Positions 25,226 through 35,111 are shown, counted from the first letter of the stretch. The stretch is DNA of 64,000 nt from Luteimonas colneyensis (GCF_014836665.1 NZ_JACSQJ010000006.1:124001-188000), one strand, 5' to 3'. A program made the numbers and translations. Notes: generated from the sequence alone by a model not told the origin.

Positions 25226-27700
25226 TCAGGCCGCCTCGCGGGTTCCGTCGGAGCGGTAGCGCTCGTAGTATGTCGCCGCGCGCAGCTCGTGGGCGTCGAA
25301 GTCGTCGACGGAGATGGTGTCGAGCGTCATCGCGCGCAGCTCCTCCAGCTGGGTCCGCTCCTCGGCGGTGATCCAGCCCTCGCGCACGCCCTCGTCGAGC
25401 TGGCTGGCGAAATCGAGCGCCTCGATGCCCTTGTTCTTCAGCGCCTTGAGGAACTTGCGCTCCACCGGCTCTGCGGCCACCGCCGCGGCGAGATAGCTGT
25501 TGATGCGGCCGGCGGGGTTGTTCGCGCCGGGCGTGGTGAACACGCCGCGCGCCAGGCGGTCGCGCGCCTCGTTGGGCGACATCAGCAGCGCGGCGACGCG
25601 GTGGCCCAGGCGGTCGCCCGGGGCCACCGCACGGCGGCCCAGCGGGAAGATCAGCGCCCACATCAGCCAGCCCACCGGACGGATCGGGAAGTTGCGCAGC
25701 GCCGCGGAGAGCGCGGTTTCGATCCTGTGGATGCTGTCGTGGTAGGCCCAGGCCAGCAGCGGCTGGTCGGCGGCCGGGGCGCCTTCGTCGTGATAGCGCT
25801 TGAGCATCGCGCTGGCCATGTACAGGTGGCTGAGCACGTCGCCCAGGCGGCCCGACAGCGACTCCTTGAACTTCAGCTTGCCGCCGAGCATCAGCATCGA
25901 CACGTCGGCCATCAGCGCCAGGTTGGCGGAGTGGCGGTTGAGGCGGCGGAAGTAGCGCTTCGTGTAGTCGTCGCCGGGGGCGACACCGAAGCGCGAACCG
26001 GTGATCGCGAACCATACCGAACGCACGGCGTTGGAGATCGCGTAGCCGATGTGGCCGAACAGCGCGCGGTCGAACGCGTCCACGCCGGCGCGCTCGTCCG
26101 GGTCCTGCGCGGCCTTCATTTCCTTCATCACCCAGGGATGGCAGAGGATCGCGCCCTGGCCGAAGATCAGCAGGCTGCGGGTCATGATGTTGGCGCCCTC
26201 GACCGTGATCGCGATCGGCGAGGCCTGCCAGGCGCGCCCGGCGAAGTTGCGCGGCCCGAGGATGATGCCCTTGCCGCCGATCACGTCCATGACGTCCTTG
26301 GCAACCTCGCGGCCCATCTCGGTGCAGTGGTACTTGGCGATCGCCGACGGCACCGCCGGCACGTCGCCGCGGTCAACCGCCGCGGCGGTGGCCTGCGACA
26401 GCGCGCTGATCGCATAGGCCTTGCCGCCGATGCGCGCCAGCGCCTCCTCCACGCCTTCGAAGCGGCCGACCGACAGGCCGAACTGCTTGCGGATGCGCGC
26501 GTAGGCGCCGGTGGTGACCGCGCCGGACTTGGCGCCGCCGCTGGCGGTGGAGGGCAGGGTGATCGAGCGGCCGATCGACAGGCACTCGCTGAGCATGCGC
26601 CAGCCCTCGCCGAAGCCGTTCTCCTCGCCGATGATCTGGCTCAGCGGCACGAACACCTCATGCCCGCGCACCGGGCCGTTCTGGAACGGCGAGTTGAGCG
26701 GGAAGTGGCGGCGGCCGACGTCCATGCCCTCCACACCGCGCGGCACCAGCGCCAGCGTGATGCCGATGTCGCGCACATCGCCCAGCAGGCCGTCGGGGTC
26801 GTACATGCGGAAGGCCAGGCCGATCAGCGAGGCCACCGGGGCGAGGGTGATGTAGCGCTTGTCGAAGGTGAGCTTCACGCCCAGCACCTGGGCGCCGTCC
26901 CATTCGCCCTTGCAGACGATGCCGAAGTCCGGGATGGAGGTCGCGTCGGAGCCGGCGAAGGGGCCGGTGAGCGCGAAGCAGGGCACGTCGGTGCCGTTGG
27001 CGAGGCGCGGCAGGTAATGGTCCTTCTGCGCCTTGGTGCCGTAGTGCATCAGCAGTTCGCCGGGACCCAGCGAGTTCGGCACGCCGACCGTCGAGCTGAC
27101 CACGCTCGAGATCGAGGCCAGCTTCTGGATCACCTTGTGGTGCGCCAGCGCGCTGAAGCCGAGCCCGCCGTACTCCTTCGGGATGATCATCCCGAAGAAG
27201 CGATTGTCCTTCATGAACTGCCACAGCTCCGGCGGCAGGTCGGCGCGGACGTGGGTGATGTCCCAGTCGTCGGTCATGCGGCAGAGCTCTTCCACCGGGC
27301 CGTCGAGGAAGGCCTGTTCCTCGGCGGTCAGCTCCGGCTTCGGCTGCGACATCAGCACGTTCCAGTCCGGCGCGCCCGAGAACAGCTCGCCCTCGAAGCC
27401 GACCGAGCCGGCTTCCAGTGCGATGCGTTCGGTCTGCGACAGCGGCGGCAGGATCTTCCGGTAGAAGGTCAGCAGCGGCGCGGTGACGAGCGGCTTGCGG
27501 ATGAAGGGCAGCAGCAGCGGCACGGCGACCAGCGCCGCGAGCACGATTGCGGTGATGGTCGCCGCGCGGCTCGCGCCCAGCAGCCAGCAGGCGGCCAGCG
27601 CCGCGGCGGTGATCGCGGCCCACGTGGCGAGGCGCATCCGGTGGTAGGCGGCGAAGGCGCCGACCAGCAGCAGGACGAGGAAGGGGACGACGATACTCAT
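25226..27700 (-). CDS. fadE: Acyl-CoA dehydrogenase FadE
   Basis: 824 residues, matching the long gammaproteobacterial FadE type rather than the ~380-residue mitochondrial type. It catalyses the first, FAD-dependent step of fatty-acid beta-oxidation. The N-terminus has two membrane segments (IVVPFLVLLLVGAFAAYHRM and the next ~40 residues). The dehydrogenase core shows FFGMIIPKEYGGLGFSA, CFALTGPFAGSDATSIPD and AITVEGANIMTRSLLIFGQG; the C-terminal ~250 residues are the FadE-specific extension. Start 27700 (MSIVVPF) fits the family; 56 upstream codons in frame do not. It is divergent from a TetR regulator gene with dyads between. Confidence 0.96.
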   Translation of the reverse strand: MSIVVPFLVLLLVGAFAAYHRMRLATWAAITAAALAACWLLGASRAATITAIVLAALVAVPLLLPFIRKPLVTAPLLTFYRKILPPLSQTERIALEAGSVGFEGELFSGAPDWNVLMSQPKPELTAEEQAFLDGPVEELCRMTDDWDITHVRADLPPELWQFMKDNRFFGMIIPKEYGGLGFSALAHHKVIQKLASISSVVSSTVGVPNSLGPGELLMHYGTKAQKDHYLPRLANGTDVPCFALTGPFAGSDATSIPDFGIVCKGEWDGAQVLGVKLTFDKRYITLAPVASLIGLAFRMYDPDGLLGDVRDIGITLALVPRGVEGMDVGRRHFPLNSPFQNGPVRGHEVFVPLSQIIGEENGFGEGWRMLSECLSIGRSITLPSTASGGAKSGAVTTGAYARIRKQFGLSVGRFEGVEEALARIGGKAYAISALSQATAAAVDRGDVPAVPSAIAKYHCTEMGREVAKDVMDVIGGKGIILGPRNFAGRAWQASPIAITVEGANIMTRSLLIFGQGAILCHPWVMKEMKAAQDPDERAGVDAFDRALFGHIGYAISNAVRSVWFAITGSRFGVAPGDDYTKRYFRRLNRHSANLALMADVSMLMLGGKLKFKESLSGRLGDVLSHLYMASAMLKRYHDEGAPAADQPLLAWAYHDSIHRIETALSAALRNFPIRPVGWLMWALIFPLGRRAVAPGDRLGHRVAALLMSPNEARDRLARGVFTTPGANNPAGRINSYLAAAVAAEPVERKFLKALKNKGIEALDFASQLDEGVREGWITAEERTQLEELRAMTLDTISVDDFDAHELRAATYYERYRSDGTREAA

Positions 27701-27784
27701 GGCATGTCTCCGCGGGCATTGCGCCCGCTTGGCTGGTGGAGGCCAGTGTGTACCCGCCTTGCGGCACGGGTCCCCTCGACTGGC

Positions 27785-27802
27785 CCATACGGAGCAGTAT
27801 GG
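27785..27802. promoter_or_regulatory. Dyad operator candidate 1, fadE/tetR intergenic
   Basis: CCATAC-GGAGCA-GTATGG is a perfect 6-bp inverted repeat with a 6-base centre. The right half GTATGGACAC is repeated as GTATGGATAC at the second site. It is placed to control both fadE (start 27700) and the divergent regulator gene (start 27877). Confidence 0.6.
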
Positions 27803-27850
27803 ACACGCGGGCCGCGGCCTGTCAACGCGGGCGCCGAGGCTGTCCCGCAC

Positions 27851-27862
27851 CCATGCGTATGG
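27851..27862. promoter_or_regulatory. Dyad operator candidate 2, fadE/tetR intergenic
   Basis: CCATGCGTATGG, with CCAT/ATGG arms and the shared GTATGG half-site, lies 15 bases before the regulator ATG. Together with the site at 27785-27802 it suggests autoregulation by the TetR-type protein. Confidence 0.5.
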
Positions 27863-27876
27863 ATACACTCGCCTGC

Positions 27877-28458
27877 ATGAAGACCACCGCCGCCAAGGGC
27901 GAACGCAGCCGGCTCAGCGCCGGGGACTGGGCCGAGGCCGCGCTCGACCTCATCGCCGAACAGGGCGTCGCCGCGCTCGCGGTGGAACCGCTGGCACGGC
28001 GGCTCGGGGTGACCAAGGGCAGCTTCTACTGGCACTTTCCCTCGCGCGACGCGCTGCTGCAGGCGGCGCTGGAGCGCTGGGAGGCGTTCGAGGAGCAGGA
28101 GCTGTTCGGCAAGCTGGAGACGGTGGCCGATCCCGCCGAGCGCCTGCGCTCGCTGTTCCAGATGGTCGCGCGCGAGTTCAAGTCGCACGTGGTCTACAGC
28201 GCGTTGCTGAAGGCGCCCGACCACCCGGCGGTCCTGCCCGTGATCGGCCGCGTCTCGCAGCGCCGGCTCGACTACCTCACGGCCTCGTTCCGCCAGGCCG
28301 GGCTGGGGCGCACCGACGCCCGACACCGCGCCCGCCTGACCTATGCGGCCTACGTCGGCTTCCTGCAGCTCAACCTGCAGCTGCACCAGGCGCGCATGCC
28401 GCAGGAGGAGTTCGACGAGTATGTCGAGCACCTGATGGACACCCTGGTTCCTCGCTGA
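27877..28458 (+). CDS. TetR/AcrR family regulator, probable repressor of fadE
   Basis: 193 residues. The N-terminal helix-turn-helix is clear: DLIAEQGVAALAVEPLARRL followed by GVTKGSFYWHFPSRDALLQA. The C-terminal ligand domain is unassigned; an acyl-CoA or fatty-acid ligand is inferred from the divergent fadE. The start at MKTTAAKGERS removes 47 codons of non-coding-looking upstream frame that contain the operators. Two GTATGG-type dyads lie between it and fadE. pckG follows with its own promoter-like TAGAAT box. Confidence 0.88.
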   Translation: MKTTAAKGERSRLSAGDWAEAALDLIAEQGVAALAVEPLARRLGVTKGSFYWHFPSRDALLQAALERWEAFEEQELFGKLETVADPAERLRSLFQMVAREFKSHVVYSALLKAPDHPAVLPVIGRVSQRRLDYLTASFRQAGLGRTDARHRARLTYAAYVGFLQLNLQLHQARMPQEEFDEYVEHLMDTLVPR

Positions 28459-28565
28459 CGGCATTCCCGGGCCGCTGGATGACGCGGTGCAGCACGGCGG
28501 CAGGGGGCCCGCTGGCTAGAATTGCCGATCCAGCCTGAAAACAGCGCACTCCGGAGGCGCGAGAC

Positions 28566-30350
28566 ATGAATGCAGTTCCCCAGCGGGGCGCAAATGCGAC
28601 GCCCGGCACCCGGCTTGCGTCCCTGCAGCAGTGGGTGGACGAGGTCGCCGCGCTGACCCGTCCCGACCGCGTGGTCTGGTGCGACGGCAGCGACGCCGAG
28701 GCGGACACCCTGCAGGAGGCCATGATGGCCGACGGCACCCTGCTGCCGCTCAACCAGGACACCCATCCCGGCTGCGTGCTGCATCGCTCGCACCCAGACG
28801 ACGTGGCCCGCGTCGAGCACCTGACCTTCGTCTGCCACGAGCGACGGGAGGACTCCGGCCCGAACAACCACTGGATGGCCCCGGCCGAGGCGCATGCGAA
28901 GATCGACGCCCTGTTCGAGGGCTGCATGGAAGGGCGCACCCTGTACGTCGTGCCCTATTGCATGGGCCCGATCGACTCGCCGCTGGCGCGCTGCGGCGTC
29001 GAGATCACCGACTCGCCCTACGTCGTCGCCAACATGCGCCTGATGACCCGCATGGGCGCGGCGGCGCTGGCGCGGATCGAGCGCGAAGGCGACGAGGGCA
29101 AGCCGCTGGTGCGCGGCCTGCACTCCACCGGCGAGCTCGACCCCGATCGCCGCTTCATCATGCATTTCCCCGAAGAGCTGGTGATCAAGTCCTACGGCTC
29201 CGGCTACGGCGGCAACGCGCTGCTGGGCAAGAAGTGCCACGCCCTGCGCATCGCCTCGCACCAGGCGCGCCAGGAGGGCTGGCTGGCCGAGCACATGCTG
29301 ATCGTCGGCATCGAGAACCCGCAGGGCGAGGTGCACTACGTCGCCGCGGCCTTCCCGAGCGCCTGCGGCAAGACCAACCTGGCCATGCTGATCCCGCCGG
29401 AGTCCTACCGCGAGCAGGGCTGGAAGGTGTGGACGGTCGGCGACGACATCTGCTGGATGCACCCCGGCGAGGACGGCCGGCTGTGGGCGATCAACCCGGA
29501 GGCCGGATTCTTCGGCGTCGCTCCGGGCACCTCCGAAAAGTCCAACCCCAACGCGCTGCACACCATCGGGCGCGACACCATCTTCACCAACGTCGCCACC
29601 ACCGACGACGGCCAGCCCTGGTGGGAAGGCCTGGACAAGCGCGTGCCGGCGAAGGACTGGCAGGGGCGCGACTTCGATCCCGCCCGCGGCCCCGCCGCCC
29701 ACCCGAACTCGCGCTTCACCGTGAGCGCGAAGCAGTGCCCGACCTTCTCGGCGCATGCCGAGGATCCGCAGGGCGTGCCGATCAGCGCGATCGTGTTCGG
29801 AGGCCGCCGCTCGAACCTGGTGCCGCTGGTGTTCGAGGCGCGCGACTGGGCGCACGGCGTGCTCGTCGGCGCGGCGATGGGGTCGGAAACCACCGCGGCC
29901 GCCACCGGCGCCGTGGGCGTGATGCGCCGCGATCCGATGGCGATGAAGCCCTTCTGCGGCTACGGCTTCGCCGACTATTTCGCGCACTGGCTGTCCTTCG
30001 ACCGTCCCGGGGCGAAGCTGCCGAAGGTCTTCCACGTCAACTGGTTCCGCAAGGATGCCGATGGCCGCTTCATGTGGCCCGGCTTCGGCGACAACCTGCG
30101 CGTGCTGGAGTGGATCATCGGGCGCGTCAGCGGGGAAGCCGCGGCAACGGAGTCGCGCATCGGCCACCTGCCGACGTTCGAGGCGATCCGCCGCGATGGC
30201 CTCGACATCGAGGACGGCACCATGCGCGAACTGCTGCGCGTGGACGAGCCTGGCTGGCAGGCGGAGGCCGTCGAAGTGGCCGCCTACCTCGACGAGCTCG
30301 GCGTTCCCGCGGAGTCGCCGCTGCGCGCCAGCCTCGGCGCCATGGCCTGA
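28566..30350 (+). CDS. pckG: Phosphoenolpyruvate carboxykinase (GTP)
   Basis: 594 residues, normal for GTP-dependent PEPCK. It converts oxaloacetate and GTP to PEP in gluconeogenesis. The kinase P-loop AAFPSACGKTNLAML contains the catalytic Cys, and TVGDDICWMH holds the metal-binding Asp. GLHSTGELD, PVSQKQ-like VSAKQCPTF and SAIVFGGRRSNLVPLV are other family motifs. CCGGAGGCG lies before the ATG, and TAGAAT at 28517-28522 may be its -10. Its position beside fadE/tetR fits growth on fatty acids but it probably has separate control. Confidence 0.96.
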   Translation: MNAVPQRGANATPGTRLASLQQWVDEVAALTRPDRVVWCDGSDAEADTLQEAMMADGTLLPLNQDTHPGCVLHRSHPDDVARVEHLTFVCHERREDSGPNNHWMAPAEAHAKIDALFEGCMEGRTLYVVPYCMGPIDSPLARCGVEITDSPYVVANMRLMTRMGAAALARIEREGDEGKPLVRGLHSTGELDPDRRFIMHFPEELVIKSYGSGYGGNALLGKKCHALRIASHQARQEGWLAEHMLIVGIENPQGEVHYVAAAFPSACGKTNLAMLIPPESYREQGWKVWTVGDDICWMHPGEDGRLWAINPEAGFFGVAPGTSEKSNPNALHTIGRDTIFTNVATTDDGQPWWEGLDKRVPAKDWQGRDFDPARGPAAHPNSRFTVSAKQCPTFSAHAEDPQGVPISAIVFGGRRSNLVPLVFEARDWAHGVLVGAAMGSETTAAATGAVGVMRRDPMAMKPFCGYGFADYFAHWLSFDRPGAKLPKVFHVNWFRKDADGRFMWPGFGDNLRVLEWIIGRVSGEAAATESRIGHLPTFEAIRRDGLDIEDGTMRELLRVDEPGWQAEAVEVAAYLDELGVPAESPLRASLGAMA

Positions 30351-30356
30351 GGCACC

Positions 30357-30389
30357 GGCTCCCGGCGACCGCGAGGGCCGCCGGGAGCC
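30357..30389. terminator. GC-rich hairpin between pckG and sulfotransferase
   Basis: GGCTCCCGGCG pairs perfectly with CGCCGGGAGCC (11 bp) around an 11-base loop, filling the 43-base gap between convergent stop codons. There is no T-tract, so termination strength is uncertain. Confidence 0.6.
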
Positions 30390-30393
30390 TCCA

Positions 30394-31980
30394 TCAGTCG
30401 CAGTCGATGCCGGCCTCTTCGAGCATCGACCTGAGCGGGGCGAGCTGCGCCTCGTAGCGCTTCCAGCGCGCCAGTGCGCTGGTGTACATGCCGGACCTGA
30501 CCTGCACCGCGCTGGCCGTGGTGACCGGTGCGGCATTCTTCTCGAATGCCAGGCAGGCGTCGTCCCAGTCCAGCCCGCAGTGCGCGATCAGCGCCCGGCT
30601 GCTGGCCTCCTGCGAGGTCACCAGGGTCTCGTAGCGGACTTCGTGGATGCGGCCGGGGAACGCGGCCTTCCAGTGCGCCATCAGCCGGTCGAAGAGGATG
30701 TAATAGTGGCCGATGTCGAGCAGGTCGTAGGAATAGTCGAAGTAGGGCGACTCCGGCGCGAACAGCTGGCGGAAGTTGCTCAGGCAGGTGTCGAGCGGAT
30801 GCCTGCGCACGCACACCAGCGGCGCGTGGGGCAGGGCGCAGGCGATGTAGCCGAGGTAGAGGAAGTTGTGCGGCAGCTTGTCGGTGAAGAAGGGCCGTGA
30901 GCCGGTGAACGCGCGGGTGCTCGCCACGTAATCGTCACCCAGCGAACGCCAGTCGATCCCCGTTTCGAGGGCCCGGGTGACGTGCGCAGGGTTGAACATC
31001 TCGAACGACGGACCGCCCATTGCGCGCTTCCACACCGACGCGAAGTTGTGCAGTTCCCCGGCGGACTGCACTCCCGGGTGACTGGATACGATGCGATCCA
31101 CCAGGGTCGTGCCTGTGCGGGGCAGGCCCACGATGAAGATGGGCGCGCGCGCATCGCTGCCCGTGGTCGTGGCTTCCGACCACGGCTGGGGGAAGCCCGC
31201 CGCGAGGGCGTCGAAGAGTTCCTGCTGCCGGGCCCTGGAATAGCCCAGCAGCTCCCTGGGTGCGCCCTTGCCCGCCACCATGCGATCGAACGCGGCGTCG
31301 TGCTCGCCGATGTCCTCCAGTTCCTTGGCCAGCGCCATGTTGAGGAAGGTGGTGGCGGTCACCTTGCCGGCGGCCTGCTCCGCCAGCGCGGCGAGGCGTT
31401 CGATGTGGTTCGACTCCCTGGTCTGCCGGCGCAGCTGGGACAGCGAATGGTGCGCGCGCCAGTGATGGGGATCGAGGCTGATACAGGCTTCAAGTTCGCG
31501 TTCGGCGGCGTCGATGTCGCCGAAGAAGGTCAGCGCGGTGCCCAGGTTGAAGCGCACCCCCGGATTCGAGGGTGCCAGCCCGGCCGCATGGCGGAAGGCG
31601 GCCGTGGCGCGCTCATAGGCGCGGCACTGCACCAGCACCACGCCAAGGGTGTCGAAGCCGACGGCGCTGTCCCGCGCCAGCAGTCGCTCGGCGGCGGCGG
31701 CGGCGGCGAGCGCCCCGTCGTAGTCCTGGGAGAACGCGCAGGCACGCGCGAGGCTGAGCTGGAAGTCGGCGCGCCCGGGCGCCAGGTCGATGGCGCGCCT
31801 GATCGCCCGCTGCGCTTCGATGGCACGGCCCTGTTCGAGCATGGCCATGCCGGCGATGAAGTGTACTTCAGGGTCGTTCGATCCCGACTCGATCAGGCGG
31901 GAGGCAAGTGTGTGTGCCTGGTCCCACTGTTGACGCTGCAGGGCGGCGATCGCCCCCTGCTTGAGGACGTCTGTGTCCAT
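30394..31980 (-). CDS. TPR-repeat sulfotransferase
   Basis: 528 residues. Residues ~1-260 are tetratricopeptide repeats (e.g. WQAH/LASRLIESGSNDPEV, AIRRAIDLAPGRADFQLSLA, HAAGLAPSNPGVRFNLGTAL). Residues ~280-528 are a sulfotransferase domain with the PAPS phosphate-binding loop IFIVGLPRTGTTLVDRI and RRHPLDTCLSNFRQLF. Such proteins sulfate tyrosines, sugars or lipids; the target is unknown. Start 31980 (MDTDVLKQG) is where TPR-like sequence begins. It lies downstream of the large TonB receptor on the same strand but a strong terminator separates them. Confidence 0.9.
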   Translation of the reverse strand: MDTDVLKQGAIAALQRQQWDQAHTLASRLIESGSNDPEVHFIAGMAMLEQGRAIEAQRAIRRAIDLAPGRADFQLSLARACAFSQDYDGALAAAAAAERLLARDSAVGFDTLGVVLVQCRAYERATAAFRHAAGLAPSNPGVRFNLGTALTFFGDIDAAERELEACISLDPHHWRAHHSLSQLRRQTRESNHIERLAALAEQAAGKVTATTFLNMALAKELEDIGEHDAAFDRMVAGKGAPRELLGYSRARQQELFDALAAGFPQPWSEATTTGSDARAPIFIVGLPRTGTTLVDRIVSSHPGVQSAGELHNFASVWKRAMGGPSFEMFNPAHVTRALETGIDWRSLGDDYVASTRAFTGSRPFFTDKLPHNFLYLGYIACALPHAPLVCVRRHPLDTCLSNFRQLFAPESPYFDYSYDLLDIGHYYILFDRLMAHWKAAFPGRIHEVRYETLVTSQEASSRALIAHCGLDWDDACLAFEKNAAPVTTASAVQVRSGMYTSALARWKRYEAQLAPLRSMLEEAGIDCD

Positions 31981-32103
31981 GGATGGAGTGATCCTGTACT
32001 GGCTCGGAGCGCGCGCGCCCGATGTCGAGCGATGGCGGCTTTCCTGCGGTCGGCCATTATGCGGCATGCGTCCGGCCGACCCGCGTCGTGTTCCGCGGTC
32101 CGC

Positions 32104-32133
32104 AAAAAACTACAGCCCCTTTCGGGGCTGTAG
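32104..32133 (-). terminator. Intrinsic terminator of the large TonB receptor gene
   Basis: On the minus strand CTACAGCCCC-GAAA-GGGGCTGTAG, a perfect 10-bp stem with a GAAA tetraloop, is followed by TTTTTT. It starts 25 bases after the receptor stop codon. Confidence 0.95.
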
Positions 32134-32158
32134 CGTCAAGCGATCGAAGTCCGGTGGA

Positions 32159-35038
32159 TCAGAACTTCTGGGTGTAGCGGGCGTACACGAAGCGACCGAT
32201 GTCGTGGCCGCCGTAGAACGCGAAGCCCGAGTTCGGCTGGGTGTAGTAGATCGGCGGATCGCGGTCGAACACGTTGTTCGCACCAACCGCGATGCGCGCG
32301 TTCCACGGCGCGTTCCAGCTGAACTGCAGGTCGCTGAACGTGACCGAGCCGACCTCGTTCTGCGGCACCACCTTGCCCAGCGTATCCGGGGCCTGGTAGT
32401 TCGGCAGCGAGCAGTGGGCGCCGTCGCCGAAGCCCATGCACTCTTCCTTGGTGCCGGAGTTGTAGCGCATGCCGTAGGTGATGCCGAAGTCGTTGTAGTT
32501 CCAGCTCAGGTTCAGGTTGGAGCGGACGCGGAAGTTGCTGCCGAATCCGTTCGCCTGGCCCGGGATGGTCTCCGGATCGTTCGTGGACTTGATCTCGTAC
32601 AGGCTGACGTACGTGGTGGCCCAGCGGACGCCGAAGCGGCCGTAGTCCGTGTCCAGCTTGTAGTTCACGTCGAGGTCGAAGCCTTCGGTCTCGGCGTAAC
32701 CGGCGTTGCGGCTGCCGTACTGCAGCTGGGACACGATGTAGCCCTGGCTCGGGTCACGCGAGAACATGTCGCAGCGGGACTCGATCAGCGAGATGTAGCA
32801 GTCGCTCAGGATGTCGTTCGGGCTGTCGGACACCACGGTGTTTTCGATCCGGATGTTCCACCAGTCCAGCGCCACGCTCAGGCCCTCGACGTAGCTCGGG
32901 CTGTACACGAAGCCGATGGTCTTGGACTCGGAGGTCTCCGGCTCCAGGAACGGGTTGGAACCCGACACGAACGGAACCGGGGTCTGCGAGGCCGCGGTGC
33001 GGGTCGGGATGAAGCCCTGCTCCAGCTGGCGGTAGCCCACCGGCACGTCCTGCAGGCAGCGCGCCGAGCCGGCGGCCGGGCCGAAGACCGTGTCGCAGGG
33101 ATCGCTGAAGCCGCGGAAGAACGTCTGCGAGGTGCCGCCGTACAGGTCGCCGATGGTCGGGGCGCGGAAGCCCTCGGCCCAGGTCGCGCGGACCAGCAGG
33201 TCGTCGATCGGACGCCACTTCAGGCCGAACTTGTTGTTGGTGGTGTCACCGAAGGTGTCGAAGTCCGAGTAGCGGCTCGCGATGCTGAGCGAGAGCTCCT
33301 TGGCGCCGGCGATGTCGGCCAGGATCGGCACGTTGAGCTCGGCGTAGACCTCGTCCAGCGAGTACGAACCATAGGTCGGACCCGAGGCCAGGTTGGTGGA
33401 GTCACCCGACTGCGCGATGGCGTCCGGAGTGAAGCCGCCCTCTTCCTTGCGGTGCTCGTAGCCCACCGCGAAGCCGAGGTCGCCGGCCGGCAGCGTGGCG
33501 ATCGAACCCGCCAGGTTGGCGAAGTAGTTGTTGGTCTCGGTGCGGCCCAGGGCGTGTTCCTGCTTGAACAGGTACGCCTGCACCGCCGGGTCGGCGAGCG
33601 AGTTCTCGACCGCGCCGGTACCGAAGCCCGCGAAGGGGTTCCACGGCACGCAGCCCGCGATGACTTCGTCGGCGCCGTTCGGGCCGGTGCCCTGGGTGCC
33701 GCAGACCAGCTGGCCCTGGCCGTTGACGAACGACGGACCCACCGCGCGGCGCACGTTCGGGATGAAGAAGTTGCCGTTGTTGACGATCTGCAGGTCGTTC
33801 TCGTTGAACATGTACCCGACATCCCAGTCGAAGTACCGCTCGCCGATGTCGAAGGAGCCCTGCAGCGCGGCGGTGAAGCGCCACGTGGTCTGGGTGGTAT
33901 CGGTGGTGCGCGGCACTTCCCAGCCGCGGCGGCGCCAGTCAACCGCCGACGTGCCGCCGGTGGGGTTGAAGTAGCTGTCCGCGGACATCGGCGCGCCGAT
34001 CGCGCCCGACTGGGTCGGGTAGCCGGCGATCTGGCGGCTCGATTCGCGCTTGGTGTAGCTGAGGTCGCTGACGAAGCGGATGCTGTCGGTCAGGTCATAG
34101 TTGACGTTGGCGAACAGCGAGCGACGCTCAAGCGGCGTCAGCGCGTGCATCTGGTCTGAGGGGATGCTGCGGTCCTCGGGGTTCATCTGCTCGTGCCAGC
34201 CATCGGTGCCCAGGGCATCGCTGCCACGGTCGGCGACGAACCACGGGTCGGACGGAGCCGAGCCGGGCAGACGCCAGTTGCCCCACTGGCCGACCGGCGT
34301 GGTGCTGTACTCCGGATAGCCCGGGTACGAGTCCCTGGAGAACCAGCGGTTGCGGGCCCAGACGCCGTCTTCGTTGTGGTATTCGGCGCCGATGGTGACC
34401 GAGCCGCGGTCGCCGGTCATGCCGACCACGAAGTCGTAGCTCTGCTTCTGGCCGTCGCCCTGGCCGAACTGGCCGAGGTAGGCGTTGACTTCGGCACCTT
34501 CGAAGTTCGAGCGGGTGATGATGTTGATCACGCCGGCCATGGCGTCGGAACCGTAGATGGACGAGGCGCCGTCCTTCAGGACGTCGATGCGCTCGACCAT
34601 GGAAGCCGGGATCGTCGAGACGTCCTGGAAGCCGTCGGGGCTGATGCCCAGGCGCTTGCCGTTGACCAGCACCAGGGTGCGCTGCGCGCCGAGGTTGCGC
34701 AGGTCGATGTACTGGCCGCCAGCTTCCGCGTTGGCGGTCAGCGGCGAGGTGCGGCTGAACGTCGGCGAACCGGCCGACGGGATGTTCTGCAGGATGTCGG
34801 CAACGGTGTTGAAGCCGCCGGCCTGGATGTCTTCGCGGCTGATCATCACGACCGGCTGCGCGGTCTCCACGTCAACCTGGCGAATGCGCGAGCCGGTCAC
34901 CTCGATGCGGTCGAGGGTGGTGGCCTGCTGTTCCGAGCTGTCCTGCGCGAACGCGACGCCGGTACCGGCAATCACGGTCGCACCGGACACGAGCGCGAAG
35001 GAAATCGCGTCGCGGAGCTTGGTGGTCTTAAGGGTCAT
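32159..35038 (-). CDS. TonB-dependent outer-membrane receptor
   Basis: 959 residues: signal peptide (LRDAISFALVSGATVIAGTG to AFA), a TonB-box-like LDRIEVTGSRI, the plug with VADILQNIPSAG, GAQRTLVLVNGKRLG and KDGASSIYGSDAMAGVINII, then the barrel with EGFRAPTIGDLYGG and the last strand FVYARYTQKF ending in Phe. Eight cysteines occur as four close pairs (CGTQGTGPNGADEVIAGC, CDTVFGPAAGSARC, CYISLIESRC, CMGFGDGAHC), probably disulfide-capped outer loops. Substrate is unknown; siderophore-type plugs look different, so sugar, peptide or other uptake is possible. ATG 35038 is preferred to a TTG five codons earlier. A 10-bp hairpin lies in its leader. Confidence 0.93.
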   Translation of the reverse strand: MTLKTTKLRDAISFALVSGATVIAGTGVAFAQDSSEQQATTLDRIEVTGSRIRQVDVETAQPVVMISREDIQAGGFNTVADILQNIPSAGSPTFSRTSPLTANAEAGGQYIDLRNLGAQRTLVLVNGKRLGISPDGFQDVSTIPASMVERIDVLKDGASSIYGSDAMAGVINIITRSNFEGAEVNAYLGQFGQGDGQKQSYDFVVGMTGDRGSVTIGAEYHNEDGVWARNRWFSRDSYPGYPEYSTTPVGQWGNWRLPGSAPSDPWFVADRGSDALGTDGWHEQMNPEDRSIPSDQMHALTPLERRSLFANVNYDLTDSIRFVSDLSYTKRESSRQIAGYPTQSGAIGAPMSADSYFNPTGGTSAVDWRRRGWEVPRTTDTTQTTWRFTAALQGSFDIGERYFDWDVGYMFNENDLQIVNNGNFFIPNVRRAVGPSFVNGQGQLVCGTQGTGPNGADEVIAGCVPWNPFAGFGTGAVENSLADPAVQAYLFKQEHALGRTETNNYFANLAGSIATLPAGDLGFAVGYEHRKEEGGFTPDAIAQSGDSTNLASGPTYGSYSLDEVYAELNVPILADIAGAKELSLSIASRYSDFDTFGDTTNNKFGLKWRPIDDLLVRATWAEGFRAPTIGDLYGGTSQTFFRGFSDPCDTVFGPAAGSARCLQDVPVGYRQLEQGFIPTRTAASQTPVPFVSGSNPFLEPETSESKTIGFVYSPSYVEGLSVALDWWNIRIENTVVSDSPNDILSDCYISLIESRCDMFSRDPSQGYIVSQLQYGSRNAGYAETEGFDLDVNYKLDTDYGRFGVRWATTYVSLYEIKSTNDPETIPGQANGFGSNFRVRSNLNLSWNYNDFGITYGMRYNSGTKEECMGFGDGAHCSLPNYQAPDTLGKVVPQNEVGSVTFSDLQFSWNAPWNARIAVGANNVFDRDPPIYYTQPNSGFAFYGGHDIGRFVYARYTQKF

Positions 35039-35111
35039 CTCTTCTCTCTCCAAGTGAGTCTTGGGTAATTCCCATGGGAGCCCACCGGTGGAGTCAAGAT
35101 CGACACCAAGC

